NCBI GenBank assembly: GCA_937959285.1
Contig: CALGAR010000026.1
Location: 1 to 64,000, forward strand
Reading direction: 5' to 3'
DNA length: 64,000 bases
Source of the DNA: an uncultured Bryobacterales bacterium
GTDB taxonomy: Bacteria; Acidobacteriota; Terriglobia; Bryobacterales; Bryobacteraceae
Under the pieces are notes generated by a model, which searched no databases, was not told the origin of the DNA, and saw nothing but the letters and a program-made list of their open reading frames with translations. Numbering within the stretch: the first letter of the stretch is position 1; the number at the start of each line of letters is the position of its first letter. Made by a program: the position numbers and the translations under genes. Shown in pieces: positions 16,868-26,779 of this stretch.

Positions 16868-18056
16868 CCAAATCCTTCAGGTTCTCGCGATAGATATCCA
16901 TGTCCTTGTCGCCGCGTCCGGACAGGTTGATGATGTACACCTCACCCTTTGCCGAAGGAGCGCGGCGGATGGCTTCGGCGACGGCGTGAGACGATTCAAG
17001 GGCCGGTATGATTCCTTCCGTCCGGGATAGGAGCTGCGCAGCTTCGAGCGCCTCCTTGTCCGTGACCGAGACGTACTCGGCGCGGCCCTGATCGTGCAGC
17101 CAGGCGTGCTCCGGCCCGACGAGAGCGTAGTCCAGGCCTGCCGAGATGGAGTGCGTCAGGGAGACCTGCCCGTCGTCGTCCTGAAGCAGGTAGCTGTAGG
17201 CGCCGTGAAGAACGCCCGGCGACCCTCCTGAGAACCGCGCGGCATGGTCGCCGAGTTTCGGCCCGCGGCCGCCAGCCTCGACGCCGATCAGCCGGACGGT
17301 TTCGTCCGGAACAAAGGGATGAAAGATGCCAATCGCATTGCTTCCGCCTCCGACGCACGCGAAGATCGCATCCGGGAGCCGGTTCTCGCGCTCGAGAATC
17401 TGCCTCCGCGCTTCCGTGCCGATGACGCTGTGAAAGTCGCGGACCATGAGCGGGTAGGGATGCGCGCCGAGCGCGGAACCGAGCAGATAATGCGTTGTTT
17501 CGACGTTCGTCACCCAATCCCGCATTGCCTCGCTGATGGCGTCCTTCAGTGTGCGGCTTCCGTTGGTCACTCCCACCACGTTCGCGCCCAGGAGCCGCAT
17601 GCGGAAGACGTTGAGGCGCTGCCGCCGCATGTCTTCCTCTCCCATGTAGACAACGCACTCCATCCCGAAGAGCGCGCACACAGTGGCAGTGGCGACTCCG
17701 TGCTGTCCGGCTCCGGTTTCGGCGATGATCCGCCGCTTGCCCATCCGCCGGGCGAGCAGGGCCTGGCCGAGACAGTTGTTAATCTTATGAGCGCCAGTGT
17801 GGAGCAGATCTTCCCGCTTGATGTAGATCCGCGCACCCCCGAGCGTCTCGGAAAGCCGTTTTGCGTAGTAGAGGGGCGTCGGCCGGCCGGCGTAGCTTTC
17901 CATCAGATCCCGAAGCTCAGCCTGGAAGCCTTCGTCACACCGGGCCGCGGCGTAAGCAGCCTCGATCTCTTCGAGTGGCGCCATCAGGACCTCGGGGACA
18001 AAGCGTCCGCCGTACGGTCCGAAGTGCCCTCGATCGTCGGGTTGGGAGATGGTCAT
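16836..18056 (-). CDS. trpB: Tryptophan synthase beta chain
   Basis: 406 aa PLP enzyme joining indole to serine. The PLP lysine is K91 in [19 protein letters not shown], the phosphate-binding GGGSNAIG and [16 protein letters not shown] are all present. Start ATG overlaps the trpF stop by 4 nt. This is the standard TrpB1 type that partners TrpA. Confidence 0.96.
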   Translation of the reverse strand: MTISQPDDRGHFGPYGGRFVPEVLMAPLEEIEAAYAAARCDEGFQAELRDLMESYAGRPTPLYYAKRLSETLGGARIYIKREDLLHTGAHKINNCLGQALLARRMGKRRIIAETGAGQHGVATATVCALFGMECVVYMGEEDMRRQRLNVFRMRLLGANVVGVTNGSRTLKDAISEAMRDWVTNVETTHYLLGSALGAHPYPLMVRDFHSVIGTEARRQILERENRLPDAIFACVGGGSNAIGIFHPFVPDETVRLIGVEAGGRGPKLGDHAARFSGGSPGVLHGAYSYLLQDDDGQVSLTHSISAGLDYALVGPEHAWLHDQGRAEYVSVTDKEALEAAQLLSRTEGIIPALESSHAVAEAIRRAPSAKGEVYIINLSGRGDKDMDIYRENLKDLDEVDTDLRAF

Positions 18057-18655
18057 AGGAGTTCAGATTGCGCGGCAGCGATGAACTGCCTTACTTTTTC
18101 ATGATCTTTCTTGCCGGGGGCAGATTCCAGTCTCGAGCAGGCGTCGACGCCCCAGGGACGCACTTCGCGGATGGCGGCCCGAACGTTACCCCCATCCAGG
18201 CCGCCGGCAAGGATCAGGCGGCCCGGCAAATCCAGGGCCAGGGACCAGTCGAATGTCTTGCCGCTGCCGCCACGGGTGCTTGTTGGAGTATCGATCAAGT
18301 AGGCTTCGGCTGGCCATTCGGAGATCGCCTTAGAGAGTTCTTTCGTCGAAGCGGGAAACGCTTTCCACACACGAAGACCCTCGAACGCGGGATCGGGCCG
18401 TTCGTCGCCGTGCAACTGCACGACGTCGAGATCTGCCTTATCGCGGATGCGAAGCACATTGTCAGGCGTTTCGTTTACAAACACTCCGACCTTCAGCACG
18501 CCCGCCGGCAGATCGCGGCCGATCTCTGCAGCGTCCTCGGCCGAGATGTAGCGCGGGCTTTTTGCATAGAAGTTGAAGCCGATGGCAGAAGCTCCGGATT
18601 CCGCGCAGACCATCGCGTCTTCCCGATTTGTAATCCCGCAGATCTTCACAACCAT
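18053..18655 (-). CDS. trpF: Phosphoribosylanthranilate isomerase
   Basis: 200 aa TIM barrel performing the Amadori rearrangement in tryptophan synthesis. [12 protein letters not shown] contains the catalytic cysteine, VQLHGDE and [14 protein letters not shown] are further family motifs, and the aspartate of GVDACSRLE is present. It begins 3 nt after trpC and overlaps trpB by 4 nt. Confidence 0.94.
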   Translation of the reverse strand: MVVKICGITNREDAMVCAESGASAIGFNFYAKSPRYISAEDAAEIGRDLPAGVLKVGVFVNETPDNVLRIRDKADLDVVQLHGDERPDPAFEGLRVWKAFPASTKELSKAISEWPAEAYLIDTPTSTRGGSGKTFDWSLALDLPGRLILAGGLDGGNVRAAIREVRPWGVDACSRLESAPGKKDHEKVRQFIAAAQSELL

Positions 18656-18658
18656 TGT

Positions 18659-19444
18659 CTACGACCTGAGCGCCCTTACTGCTGCTCCGGGATCGCCCGA
18701 CTTCACCAGGTGTTCGCCCACCAGGAATGCCTGAAAACCGCTGGCCGCGAGCCGCTGTACGTCGCTGGCTGTATGTATGCCGCTTTCCGCAACGCGGATG
18801 GCTGTCGAGGGAATCTTCTCGGCCAGCCGGAGCGAGGTTTCAAGGCTTACCTCAAACGTGTTGAGGTCGCGGTTGTTGACGCCGATGATCTCGGCGCCCG
18901 ATTCAATCGCCGCCATCAGCTCGGCTTCCGTGTGAACCTCGACAAGTGCGGCCATGTGGTAGCGGGCAGCCAGCTCGCGCAGCTCGCGCAGCCGCGAGGC
19001 GGGAAGGATCGCGGCGATCAGGAGAATGGCGTCCGCGCCGTGAGCGGCGGCCTCGACGACATGGAATTCGTCGAGCGTGAAGTCCTTACGAAGCGCGGGA
19101 AGGGAGGTGGCCTTGCGGGCGCATTCGAGGTCCGCGAGACTGCCCTGAAAGAACTTTTCGTCTGTGAGAACGGATAAGGCCGCCGCCCCGCCGGCCTCAT
19201 ACTGGCGGGCAAGCGCCGGAGCGTCGTAGTTCGCGGCGAGCAGCCCTTTGCTCGGGGACGCTTTTTTACATTCGGCGATAATCGCCGGAGGAGAAGTCCG
19301 CAATGCTCCGGCAAAGTCGCGCCGGCCTGCAACCGAAGCTTCGGCCGCAGCTTCCAAATCAGACAGCCTCGCTTTGCGCTCAGCGAGCTCGGCGAGCTTA
19401 TGCTCAACAATACGCGACAGGATGGCTGGAACAGCGCCGATCAT
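18659..19444 (-). CDS. trpC: Indole-3-glycerol phosphate synthase
   Basis: 261 aa TIM barrel, free-standing. AECKKASPSKG, LTDEKFFQGS, LRKDF, GVNNRDLNTFEV and VAESGI are diagnostic and include the catalytic lysines and glutamates. It is the first gene of the seven-gene aromatic operon. Anthranilate-stage genes (trpE, trpG, trpD) are absent from the window. No tryptophan-rich leader peptide or T-box is visible upstream. Confidence 0.95.
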   Translation of the reverse strand: MIGAVPAILSRIVEHKLAELAERKARLSDLEAAAEASVAGRRDFAGALRTSPPAIIAECKKASPSKGLLAANYDAPALARQYEAGGAAALSVLTDEKFFQGSLADLECARKATSLPALRKDFTLDEFHVVEAAAHGADAILLIAAILPASRLRELRELAARYHMAALVEVHTEAELMAAIESGAEIIGVNNRDLNTFEVSLETSLRLAEKIPSTAIRVAESGIHTASDVQRLAASGFQAFLVGEHLVKSGDPGAAVRALRS

Positions 19445-19593
19445 TTGCGGAAAAACTTCATGCTATCACGGCGCCAAAGCTCCGGCCGGCGACGTTCAGG
19501 ACCCGACCGGACCCCGGGATGGAACCGGAGGCTTAAAATCACAGGAGGGCGTCTGATAAAATCAGGTTGCCGAACTGGAGAAGCAATCCACAA

Positions 19594-21525
19594 ATGATCG
19601 AGAATGCAATCTACTCGCCCAGCCCGGACTTCGTTCGGAAGGCCAATGTACAAGGAATGGAGGCCTACGAAGCCCTCTACCGGCGCGCCGCCGAAAAGCC
19701 TGAGGAGTTTTGGGGCGAGCTGGCTGCCAGCGAACTCTGCTGGTTCGAAAAGTGGTCGCATGTATTCGAATGGGACCCTCCGTTTACCAAATGGTTTGTG
19801 GGCGGCAAGACGAACGCCTCTTTCAACTGCATTGATCGCCACTTGAGCGGACCTCGCAAGAACAAGGTCGCCATCCTGTGGGAAGGCGAACCCGGCGATC
19901 AGCGCATGATCACCTACCAGGAACTGCACCGCCTGGTCTGCCGCTTCGCCAATGTACTCAAGGAGCGAGGGCTAAAGGCCGGCGACCGCGCAATCATCTA
20001 CATGCCGATGATTCCGGAGCTCCCGGTGGCCATGCTCGCATGCGCGCGCATCGGTGTCATTCACAGCGTGGTCTTTGGCGGATTCTCTTCGGAGGCGCTA
20101 AAGGCGCGTATCCAGGATCTGGGAGCGACGGTCGTCATCACGGCCGACGGAGGCTGGCGCCGCGGCAAGGAAATCCGTCTGAAGGATGCCGTCGACGAAG
20201 CCCTGACCGATTGCCCCGACGTGCACAGCGTCATCGTTTACAAGCGTACGGGGTCCAATATCTTGATGAAGGAGGGGCGCGACCACTGGTGGCACGAGCT
20301 GGAGCAAGGCGTTGGCGAGGACTGCCCGCCGGAGCACCTCGATAGCGAGCACCCTCTCTTCGTCCTCTACACCTCCGGCACCACCGGGAAGCCCAAAGGG
20401 ATTCTGCATACCACTGGCGGATATCTGCTGCAGACCACAATGACAATGAAGTGGGTCTTCGACCTGAAGGAAGAAGACACCTACTGGTGCAGCGCTGATA
20501 TCGGGTGGGTGACAGGCCACAGCTACGTTGTCTACGGCCCGCTTTCAGCCGGTGCTACGACGGTGATGTATGAAGGCGCCCCGGACTATCCCCAGTATGA
20601 CCGCTGGTGGCGCATCATCGCCAAGTACAAAATCAACATCTTCTACACGTCGCCGACTGCGATCCGTGCCCTGATCCGCCAGGGCGACAAGTGGCCGGAG
20701 GCCCACGACCTTTCAAGCTTGCGGCTGCTGGGCTCGGTTGGCGAGCCGATCAATCCGGCCGCGTGGGAGTGGTTCCACCGTGTCATCGGAAAGGGCCGAT
20801 GCCCGATTGTGGATACGTGGTGGCAGACCGAGACCGGTTCGATTCTGATCGCACCCATGCCCGGCGCGGTTCCCGCGAAGCCTGGTTCCGCAACCCTGCC
20901 GATGCCCGGCATCATCGCGGACATCGTCGACATGAACGGCAATCCCACAGCAGAGAATCAGGAGGGATACCTGATTATCCGGCGGCCCTGGCCGAGCATG
21001 ATCCGCAATATCTGGGGCGACCCCGAAAGGTTCAAGTCGCAGTATTTCGGACGCGTGCCCGGGGTCTATTTCACCGGAGACGCTGCCAGGCGCGACCAGG
21101 ACGGTTACTACTGGGTGCTGGGCCGCGTGGACGACGTCATGAACGTCAGCGGACACCGCCTCAGCACGATGGAGGTGGAATCGGCGCTGGTGCGGCATCC
21201 AGCCGTAGCCGAAGCGGCCGTGGTCGGCAAACCGCATGAGATTACGGGGCAGGCCGTCTGCGCCTTTGTCACGCTCAAGGCCGGAAACTACGATCACGAA
21301 AAGCTCGGCGCCGAGTTGCGTCAGTGGGTGGCCCGCGAGATCGGAGCGTTTGCGCGTCCCGAGGAAATCCGCTTTACGGACGCCCTACCGAAGACGCGCA
21401 GCGGTAAGATCATGCGTCGGCTGCTGCGCGAGATCGTCACAAGCCATTCCGTGACGGGTGACGTGACTACGCTGGAAGACCTCTCAGTTGTTACCCGCCT
21501 CGCTGCGCAGCAGGACGAAGACTAG
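19594..21525 (+). CDS. acs: Acetyl-CoA synthetase (AMP-forming)
   Basis: 643 aa. Activates acetate to acetyl-CoA through acetyl-AMP. Adenylation motifs [11 protein letters not shown] and DTWWQTETG, the [16 protein letters not shown] hinge region and the C-terminal [14 protein letters not shown] with the regulatory acetylatable lysine are present. Length is normal. I chose the ATG at 19594 (GGAG about 13 nt upstream) over a TTG at 19567 because family members start close to the [13 protein letters not shown] segment. Divergent from trpC. Confidence 0.95.
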   Translation: MIENAIYSPSPDFVRKANVQGMEAYEALYRRAAEKPEEFWGELAASELCWFEKWSHVFEWDPPFTKWFVGGKTNASFNCIDRHLSGPRKNKVAILWEGEPGDQRMITYQELHRLVCRFANVLKERGLKAGDRAIIYMPMIPELPVAMLACARIGVIHSVVFGGFSSEALKARIQDLGATVVITADGGWRRGKEIRLKDAVDEALTDCPDVHSVIVYKRTGSNILMKEGRDHWWHELEQGVGEDCPPEHLDSEHPLFVLYTSGTTGKPKGILHTTGGYLLQTTMTMKWVFDLKEEDTYWCSADIGWVTGHSYVVYGPLSAGATTVMYEGAPDYPQYDRWWRIIAKYKINIFYTSPTAIRALIRQGDKWPEAHDLSSLRLLGSVGEPINPAAWEWFHRVIGKGRCPIVDTWWQTETGSILIAPMPGAVPAKPGSATLPMPGIIADIVDMNGNPTAENQEGYLIIRRPWPSMIRNIWGDPERFKSQYFGRVPGVYFTGDAARRDQDGYYWVLGRVDDVMNVSGHRLSTMEVESALVRHPAVAEAAVVGKPHEITGQAVCAFVTLKAGNYDHEKLGAELRQWVAREIGAFARPEEIRFTDALPKTRSGKIMRRLLREIVTSHSVTGDVTTLEDLSVVTRLAAQQDED

Positions 21526-21542
21526 AAGACGAAATGATGGGA

Positions 21543-21570
21543 GGAGCGCCGGTATCCTAGCCGGTGCTCC
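21543..21570. terminator. Bidirectional terminator hairpin between acs and the PhzF-like gene
   Basis: GGAGCGCCGG / CCGGTGCTCC, a 10-bp stem with one G-T pair and an 8-nt loop, located between two convergent genes. No long T-tract on either side. Confidence 0.6.
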
Positions 21571-21588
21571 CCGTCGCCTGCCTGTCCT

Positions 21589-22368
21589 CTAGACGTAAAT
21601 AAAGCCTTCCAGATAAAGGACTGCGCGCCCGCGCAAGATCACTCGATCGCCTGATACTTCGCAGAACAGCTCTCCGCCGCGCGGTGAGATCTGCCGCGCA
21701 TGGAGCTTGTTCTTTCCGAGGCGCTTTGCCCAATAGGGGGCGAGGGTGCAGTGTGCCGATCCTGTCACCGGATCCTCTGGTACGCCCTGCGCAGGCGCGA
21801 AGAATCGCGAAACAAAGTCGCAATCCTTTCCGGGCGCAGTGGCAATGACGGCAAAGCGATCCAGCCCGGCGAGAAGGCCCATGTCGGGCTGCAAGGACGC
21901 GACGTCTTCTTCCGACTCGTAGACTGCCATGTAATCGCGAGCCGCATGCACTTCAACCGGCCGCTTGCCGAGCCCCTGCGCGAGCGCGTCGGAAACGGCG
22001 ATTGGCTCTGGCGACATGGCGGGAAAATCCATCGCAAACAAATCTCCGTCGCGACGCACCGTAAGTTCCCCGCTGCGACTTTGAAACCGGACAACGTCAC
22101 GCTGCGCCTCCAGATAGCTCATTACAACGAATGCCGCGGCAAGGGTTGCATGACCGCAGAGATCGACTTCTACGGTTGGCGTCATCCAGCGCAGCCCATA
22201 GCAATCGCCCTGCGGGACGATGAAAGCAGTTTCGGCAAGGTTGTTTTCCGCGGCGATTGCCTGCATGGTGGCATCCTCGAGCCAGCGGTCGAGAGGACAC
22301 ACCGCCGCAGGATTGCCTGAGAACAGTCTTCCGGTGAACGCGTCAATCTGGTAGATGGGGATCTTCAT
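21589..22368 (-). CDS. PhzF-family isomerase-like protein
   Basis: 259 aa with the two-fold diaminopimelate-epimerase-like fold. Family motifs: QIDAFTGRLFSGNPAAVC, the catalytic-glutamate segment NNLAETAFIV, LCGHATLAAAFV and DPVTGSAHCTLAPYW. PhzF proper isomerises a phenazine precursor, but most genomic members stand alone with unknown substrates, and nothing here suggests phenazine synthesis. The ATG lacks a Shine-Dalgarno sequence and sits just after a -10-like hexamer. Confidence 0.88.
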   Translation of the reverse strand: MKIPIYQIDAFTGRLFSGNPAAVCPLDRWLEDATMQAIAAENNLAETAFIVPQGDCYGLRWMTPTVEVDLCGHATLAAAFVVMSYLEAQRDVVRFQSRSGELTVRRDGDLFAMDFPAMSPEPIAVSDALAQGLGKRPVEVHAARDYMAVYESEEDVASLQPDMGLLAGLDRFAVIATAPGKDCDFVSRFFAPAQGVPEDPVTGSAHCTLAPYWAKRLGKNKLHARQISPRGGELFCEVSGDRVILRGRAVLYLEGFIYV

Positions 22369-22374
22369 CTAACA

Positions 22375-22380
22375 ATTGTA
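22375..22380 (-). promoter_or_regulatory. -10 element suggesting a leaderless transcript for the PhzF-like gene
   Basis: TACAAT on the minus strand lies 6 nt before the ATG at 22368, so transcription would start at or next to the start codon. The -35 position is weak (CTGGGT). Confidence 0.4.
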
Positions 22381-22441
22381 TTTCGTTCGCCGGAGGAACC
22401 CAGGATCCAGCACTCGTTCTTAAGAGGGCTGGAAAAAGGCG

Positions 22442-24403
22442 CTAGCGGAGGCGTCCGTCCCAACGCAGGCCCACTCGCCACAGACGCGGCGCTCCGATGA
22501 GCGCCGTGGGGCTTTGGCCGACGACATACTCCCGATCGAACAGGTTCTCGATGGCAAACTGCGCCCAGACGTTCGAAGCGATCCGCTGCCTCATCGAGAA
22601 ATGTGCGACGGCGAAACCGGGCAGAACGAAGCTGTTCAGATCGTCCTCGAATTGCGCACCGTTTGAGCGGAAACCCGCGGCCGCGATCGTATTGTGCCCC
22701 ATGAACGTAAGCTGAGCGGAGCCTTGATGCTTCGGGATCTGCGGCAGGCGCTCGCCGGTTGCAAAGCGGGAATCGGCGAAAAGATAACCTGCGTCGAACT
22801 GCCACGACCGCCATCGCTGGCGCACATCCACTTCGACACCACGGGCAAGAGCGGCGCTCGCATTCTGGCGCTGCCTGGTGATCAGGTTCGGCGCGACGCT
22901 CAGCGTAACGTTCGTGATCAGATCCGTAAGCTCGTTCCGATAAAATGTCACGCCCGCCCGCCTCGACTCGCCGACGTAGTCAATGCCCGCTTCGGCTCCG
23001 AAAAGGGCTTCGGGTTTCAGGTTCGGGTTGGCCAGCGTGACGGCATTGCCTACTCGAAACTCACGGTACAACTCATTGAGCGTGGGGGCGCGGAAGCTGC
23101 GATAGACGCTGCCGCGAGCTCTCCAAGGCCCTCGTCCTGCTGTAATTCCGGCGCTCGGGCTGAAGAAACGGCTGTCCTGGCCCGTGAAGTGGTGGCGCGC
23201 GCCGAGGAAGAGCTTCGCCGGACCAGCCGAGAAATCGGCCTGGCCGAACACCCCGTGCTGCAGGAGATCGCCACCTCCAACGCGCGACCCGGAAGGAAAT
23301 ACCTGCTCCTTCGAGTAGCCTTCCACGCGCTGGAAGTCGCCGCCAAAGACGCCGCGCCACCGCGACCCGCTATGGCGAACCATGGCCGCCCCGCCAGTGG
23401 CTTCCGCAGGGACTGTCTGAAGCAACGTCAACCGTTCGCTTGTGCGGTCGGCGGTAATCGAGGAGAAGGAAGCGCGGAACTCCTGGCGCATGTGATAGGC
23501 GTATGCCGACATGCTGTCTCGGTTCCACTCTCGCGAGTAGCTGGCCCCGATCATTCCCAGGCTGGTCGAGTTGTATTGCAAGACGGTGCCGTTGTCGCGC
23601 TCTTCAGCGAGCACGTCGAACTGGAACGAGAGGCGGTCCCGGCCGCGAAGCCAGTCCAGCTTTGTATCGCCGCCGGCGAATCGGAGATTGGCCTTGGTGT
23701 CAACTGGGCCGCGGTCGGCTTCCGAAATGATGTAGTAGCCGTCCGTAGTGAAGGCTCGCGCCTGAAATGTCGTTGCGAAGTTGCCCCAGAGATTTGAATA
23801 GCCTGCCGAGAGATTATGAGTATCTCGATTTCCCGCTTCGTAGCTGGCCTGAAGACGGTGCCGCTCCGGTTCGCGCGAAAACAGGGCAACGACTCCGCTC
23901 ATGGCGCGGTCACCAAACACGCTGGTCGATGCGCCTCGGGATACCTCGACGCGGTCCACTTGATCCGCGGAGACGCGCGTCCAGTAGACCCAACCTCCGA
24001 AGGGATCGTTCAACGGAATTCCGTCACGAAGGACCAAAGTCCGGCTTGCCCCGGTCGATCCAACGCCGCGCAGGGAGACGCCTTGCGTCGTCGGATTGGC
24101 CACTACACTTGAGGATCGCCGGAACAGGCTGAAACCCGGGACCATCCGGAGCCGGTCGTCGATGTTCACCCCGGGAATCCTTTGGAGCTCCTGGTCTTCA
24201 ATCTCCGTTACGGAACCAGGCGCTTCCGCCGTGATCTTTTCAACGACCGTTACGGAGGTCACCAGCGGCGCTGGCTTCGTCTCCTGAGCGGGCAGGAGCG
24301 CCGGCGCCAAAAGTATCGGGACCCACAATATGCGAGCCGGCCCAACTCGCCGCTGCTGCGGGTGATTCAGACGCGGTAAAGAGGATCTTGACGCTAACTT
24401 CAT
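22442..24403 (-). CDS. TonB-dependent receptor, BtuB/FepA type
   Basis: 653 aa outer-membrane transporter powered by TonB. The hydrophobic export segment is near residues 24-40 (RILWVPILLAPALLPAQ). A plug domain follows with IPGVNIDDRLRMVPGF, QGVSLRGVGSTGASRTLVL, the ...DGIPLNDPFGGWV loop and RVEVSRGASTSVFGDRAMSGVV. The remainder is a 22-strand-type barrel ending in ENLFDREYVVGQSP and GLRW. The substrate cannot be told. The 5' end overlaps the preceding DUF58 gene by 164 nt; a GTG at codon 20 would shorten the overlap to about 107 nt. Confidence 0.88.
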   Translation of the reverse strand: MKLASRSSLPRLNHPQQRRVGPARILWVPILLAPALLPAQETKPAPLVTSVTVVEKITAEAPGSVTEIEDQELQRIPGVNIDDRLRMVPGFSLFRRSSSVVANPTTQGVSLRGVGSTGASRTLVLRDGIPLNDPFGGWVYWTRVSADQVDRVEVSRGASTSVFGDRAMSGVVALFSREPERHRLQASYEAGNRDTHNLSAGYSNLWGNFATTFQARAFTTDGYYIISEADRGPVDTKANLRFAGGDTKLDWLRGRDRLSFQFDVLAEERDNGTVLQYNSTSLGMIGASYSREWNRDSMSAYAYHMRQEFRASFSSITADRTSERLTLLQTVPAEATGGAAMVRHSGSRWRGVFGGDFQRVEGYSKEQVFPSGSRVGGGDLLQHGVFGQADFSAGPAKLFLGARHHFTGQDSRFFSPSAGITAGRGPWRARGSVYRSFRAPTLNELYREFRVGNAVTLANPNLKPEALFGAEAGIDYVGESRRAGVTFYRNELTDLITNVTLSVAPNLITRQRQNASAALARGVEVDVRQRWRSWQFDAGYLFADSRFATGERLPQIPKHQGSAQLTFMGHNTIAAAGFRSNGAQFEDDLNSFVLPGFAVAHFSMRQRIASNVWAQFAIENLFDREYVVGQSPTALIGAPRLWRVGLRWDGRLR

Positions 24404-25376
24404 TGTCCGGTGAAGCTGCCCGCCGCCCTCGAAGCGGCTCGACGACAGCGAGATACTTCAGCATAGTATAGACATCACCCTCTTCAGGGATCCGCAACTC
24501 CACAGTCTGTGTCCGCAGCAACACCCTCGCTCCCCGCCTTGAAACGTGCCAGATGAGAAACGCACAACAGTCGACTGCCTTCTCGAACCACTCGAACTGT
24601 TCGGGCGGAACATTGAGGTCCAAGTAAATTTCGACGAGGGGATCCTGTTCCAGGGCAAACTCGCGCACCTGCAGCTCTCCGGAGTGTGCCGTCGCCTTCC
24701 AATCGACGTGCCGCGCGTTTTCCGAGGGCTGGTAGGGGCGGAGGCGGTAGAAGTCGCTGCCTCTGCCCCGGAGATGGGTTTCAATCTCGCCGGTAACGGT
24801 TGCCAGGAGCTCCTCAAACCCGGGCTGTGGATCGATGCACGGGTAAACAAGAATGTCCCCGCGCGGGTAGATATCGATGCGTCTGTCCGTGAATCCGAAA
24901 GGAAAGCGTGTCGAGAAGCGGAAGGCGTTGTCGCGGTGATAGCCGCGCCGCGGGAATATCAGCTCGACGTTTTCGGAAACCGAACTCCGGCCGGGAATGA
25001 CAGGGAAATAGAGGTGACCGCGAAGTCCGTTCTCCTGAAGGCCCATCAGATGGATCGAGAACGAAGGGATCCAGCGCTTGTCGTTGATCACCGAGATCCG
25101 CCCAGTGACCGGGCGGCGGGCGGAGAGGTGCTCGGGGAGCTGAATATCCAGCTCCAGGCCCGCGAGCCCGAGGCGGCTTACGAAGTTCGAAATCAGCATG
25201 GTGGACAGCATCGCCGCCAGCAGAAGGAACAGCAGATTGTTGGCTGACGCAAACGCCGCCAGGCCGACCATTGTAATCGCGAGCGTGTACAGGAGACCTC
25301 CGGCCGTGACCTGCTGGCGCATTCCGCCCGTCAGCACCGCTCGCATCTTGCGCCACAAACTGAGCATTACTTCCAT
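24240..25376 (-). CDS. DUF58 domain protein, membrane-anchored
   Basis: About 378 aa from an ATG at 25376. Two membrane segments (GGLLYTLAITMVGLAAFA and LLFLLLAAMLSTMLISNFV) are followed by a cytoplasmic DUF58 region with the usual RDFRPYQPSENARHVDWKATAHSGELQVREF-like core (seen here as RLRPYQPSENARHVDWKATA). DUF58 proteins usually partner MoxR AAA+ ATPases; no moxR is in the window. The last 50 or so residues (SPDNEVSVKILF to the end) have no family resemblance and overlap the TonB receptor start. Frame is open far upstream, but that would cover the divergent permease. Confidence 0.78.
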   Translation of the reverse strand: MEVMLSLWRKMRAVLTGGMRQQVTAGGLLYTLAITMVGLAAFASANNLLFLLLAAMLSTMLISNFVSRLGLAGLELDIQLPEHLSARRPVTGRISVINDKRWIPSFSIHLMGLQENGLRGHLYFPVIPGRSSVSENVELIFPRRGYHRDNAFRFSTRFPFGFTDRRIDIYPRGDILVYPCIDPQPGFEELLATVTGEIETHLRGRGSDFYRLRPYQPSENARHVDWKATAHSGELQVREFALEQDPLVEIYLDLNVPPEQFEWFEKAVDCCAFLIWHVSRRGARVLLRTQTVELRIPEEGDVYTMLKYLAVVEPLRGRRAASPDNEVSVKILFTASESPAAAASWAGSHIVGPDTFGAGAPARSGDEASAAGDLRNGR

Positions 25377-25412
25377 TCTGGAGCCCGTAGTGTCCGTGGC
25401 ACAATAGACGAA

Positions 25413-26762
25413 ATGGCGACTGGTGCAGGGGTCTCGTCGCAGCCCGGGCTCAAGCGCGCCCTCGGTTTGCGGCATTTGGTGGTGATGGGAGTGATTCTCA
25501 TACAGCCCACCGCCCCAATGGCGCCCTTCGGAGCAATCAGCGCAATAGGAAACGGACATGCGGTCACGACAGTGCTCATCGCGCTCTGCGCGATGCTCCT
25601 GACCGCTCTGAGTTATGGACGAATGGCGCGTATCTATCCGAACGCGGGCTCTGCCTACACGTATGTCGGGAAGGAGATTCACCCGGTGGCTGGATATGCG
25701 GCCGGGTGGAGCATGCTGCTCGACTATCTTGTGAACCCGCTCATCTGCACGATTTGGTGTGCGCGCGCGATTGAAAACCTGATTCCCGGCGTTCCCTATG
25801 CGGCCTCGGCGCTCTTTTTTGCTCTGCTGTTCACGATGCTGAATCTGAGGGGCATTCAGGCGACAGCGCGGGTGAATCAGGTGCTCGCAAGCGCCATGGG
25901 CCTCGTGATTGTGTGGATGCTCGCTGCCGCCGCACGCTACGTGCTCCAGACGCCTGAGTTGGGGACGGCTCGATTCTTCACGCCATTCTACGATCCCGAT
26001 CGCTTCTCGCTCGCCTCGCTTTCGGCGGGTACTTCCGTCGCTGTTCTGACCTACATCGGCTTCGACGGCATTTCCACGCTATCCGAAGAGGTCCGCAATC
26101 CGAGAGTCAATATCCCAAGAGCGACAATTTTGGTGTGCCTGATTATCGGCCTGCTGTCGGCGATCCAGGTTTACGCGGCTCAGGTGGTCTGGCCTCTCGG
26201 GCAGCCGTTTCCGGATCAGGACACGGCATACCTGCACGTGGCTCGGCTTGCTGGCGGTGATGCCTTATTTCAGGTGCTCGGCATTACGCTGATTGTCGCA
26301 ACCATCGGGTCTGGTTCCGGCGCCCAGCTCGCGGGGGCGCGCCTGCTTTATGGAATGGGACGGGACAACGCGCTTCCAAAGCCATTCTTTGGCTATGTCG
26401 ATCCCGCGCGGCAGATTCCGAGCCGCAACGTGCTGCTGATCGGAGGGCTCTGCCTTGCCGGCGCGTTCACAATGAGCTACCAGCTAGGGGCTGAACTGCT
26501 GAACTTCGGCGCTCTGCTCGGATTCATGGGCGTCAATCTGTCCGTGATCCTGAGATATTGGGTCCGCCGGGAAGACCGGAGGTTGCGATACCTCGTTCCT
26601 CCGGCGCTCGGTTTCGCGATCTGCTTCTACCTGTGGTTGAGCTTGAGCAATGCGGCCCGAATCGCCGGCATCGTATGGCTTGCCGTGGGACTCGCTTACG
26701 GTGCATGGAAGACGAGCGGCTTCCGCCGGTCGATGGTGCGCTTCGAGGCCCCGTCCGAGTAG
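25413..26762 (+). CDS. APC-family amino acid permease
   Basis: 449 aa with about 12 membrane segments. The N-terminus LKRALGLRHLVVMGVILIQPTAPMAPFGAIS is the conserved first helix of the amino acid-polyamine-organocation family; YPNAGSAYTYVGKEIHP and GFDGISTLSEEVRNPRVNIPRA are further hallmarks. Substrate not predictable; resembles the YhdG/PuuP branch. Divergent from the DUF58 gene with only about 36 nt between starts. Confidence 0.88.
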   Translation: MATGAGVSSQPGLKRALGLRHLVVMGVILIQPTAPMAPFGAISAIGNGHAVTTVLIALCAMLLTALSYGRMARIYPNAGSAYTYVGKEIHPVAGYAAGWSMLLDYLVNPLICTIWCARAIENLIPGVPYAASALFFALLFTMLNLRGIQATARVNQVLASAMGLVIVWMLAAAARYVLQTPELGTARFFTPFYDPDRFSLASLSAGTSVAVLTYIGFDGISTLSEEVRNPRVNIPRATILVCLIIGLLSAIQVYAAQVVWPLGQPFPDQDTAYLHVARLAGGDALFQVLGITLIVATIGSGSGAQLAGARLLYGMGRDNALPKPFFGYVDPARQIPSRNVLLIGGLCLAGAFTMSYQLGAELLNFGALLGFMGVNLSVILRYWVRREDRRLRYLVPPALGFAICFYLWLSLSNAARIAGIVWLAVGLAYGAWKTSGFRRSMVRFEAPSE

Positions 26763-26779
26763 AATCGCGATAGACAACT

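Noticed and set aside
19442..19464. Six-codon frame (MKFFRK) ending on the trpC start, as a possible attenuator leader peptide
   Set aside because: No tryptophan codons, no ribosome-binding site and no alternative hairpins.
19461..19476. Sigma-54-like TGGCGCCGTGATAGCA just upstream of trpC
   Set aside because: Spacing is right, but TGGCA and TTGC are both broken and sigma-54 control of trp genes is unlikely; GG-N10-GC occurs often by chance at this G+C content.
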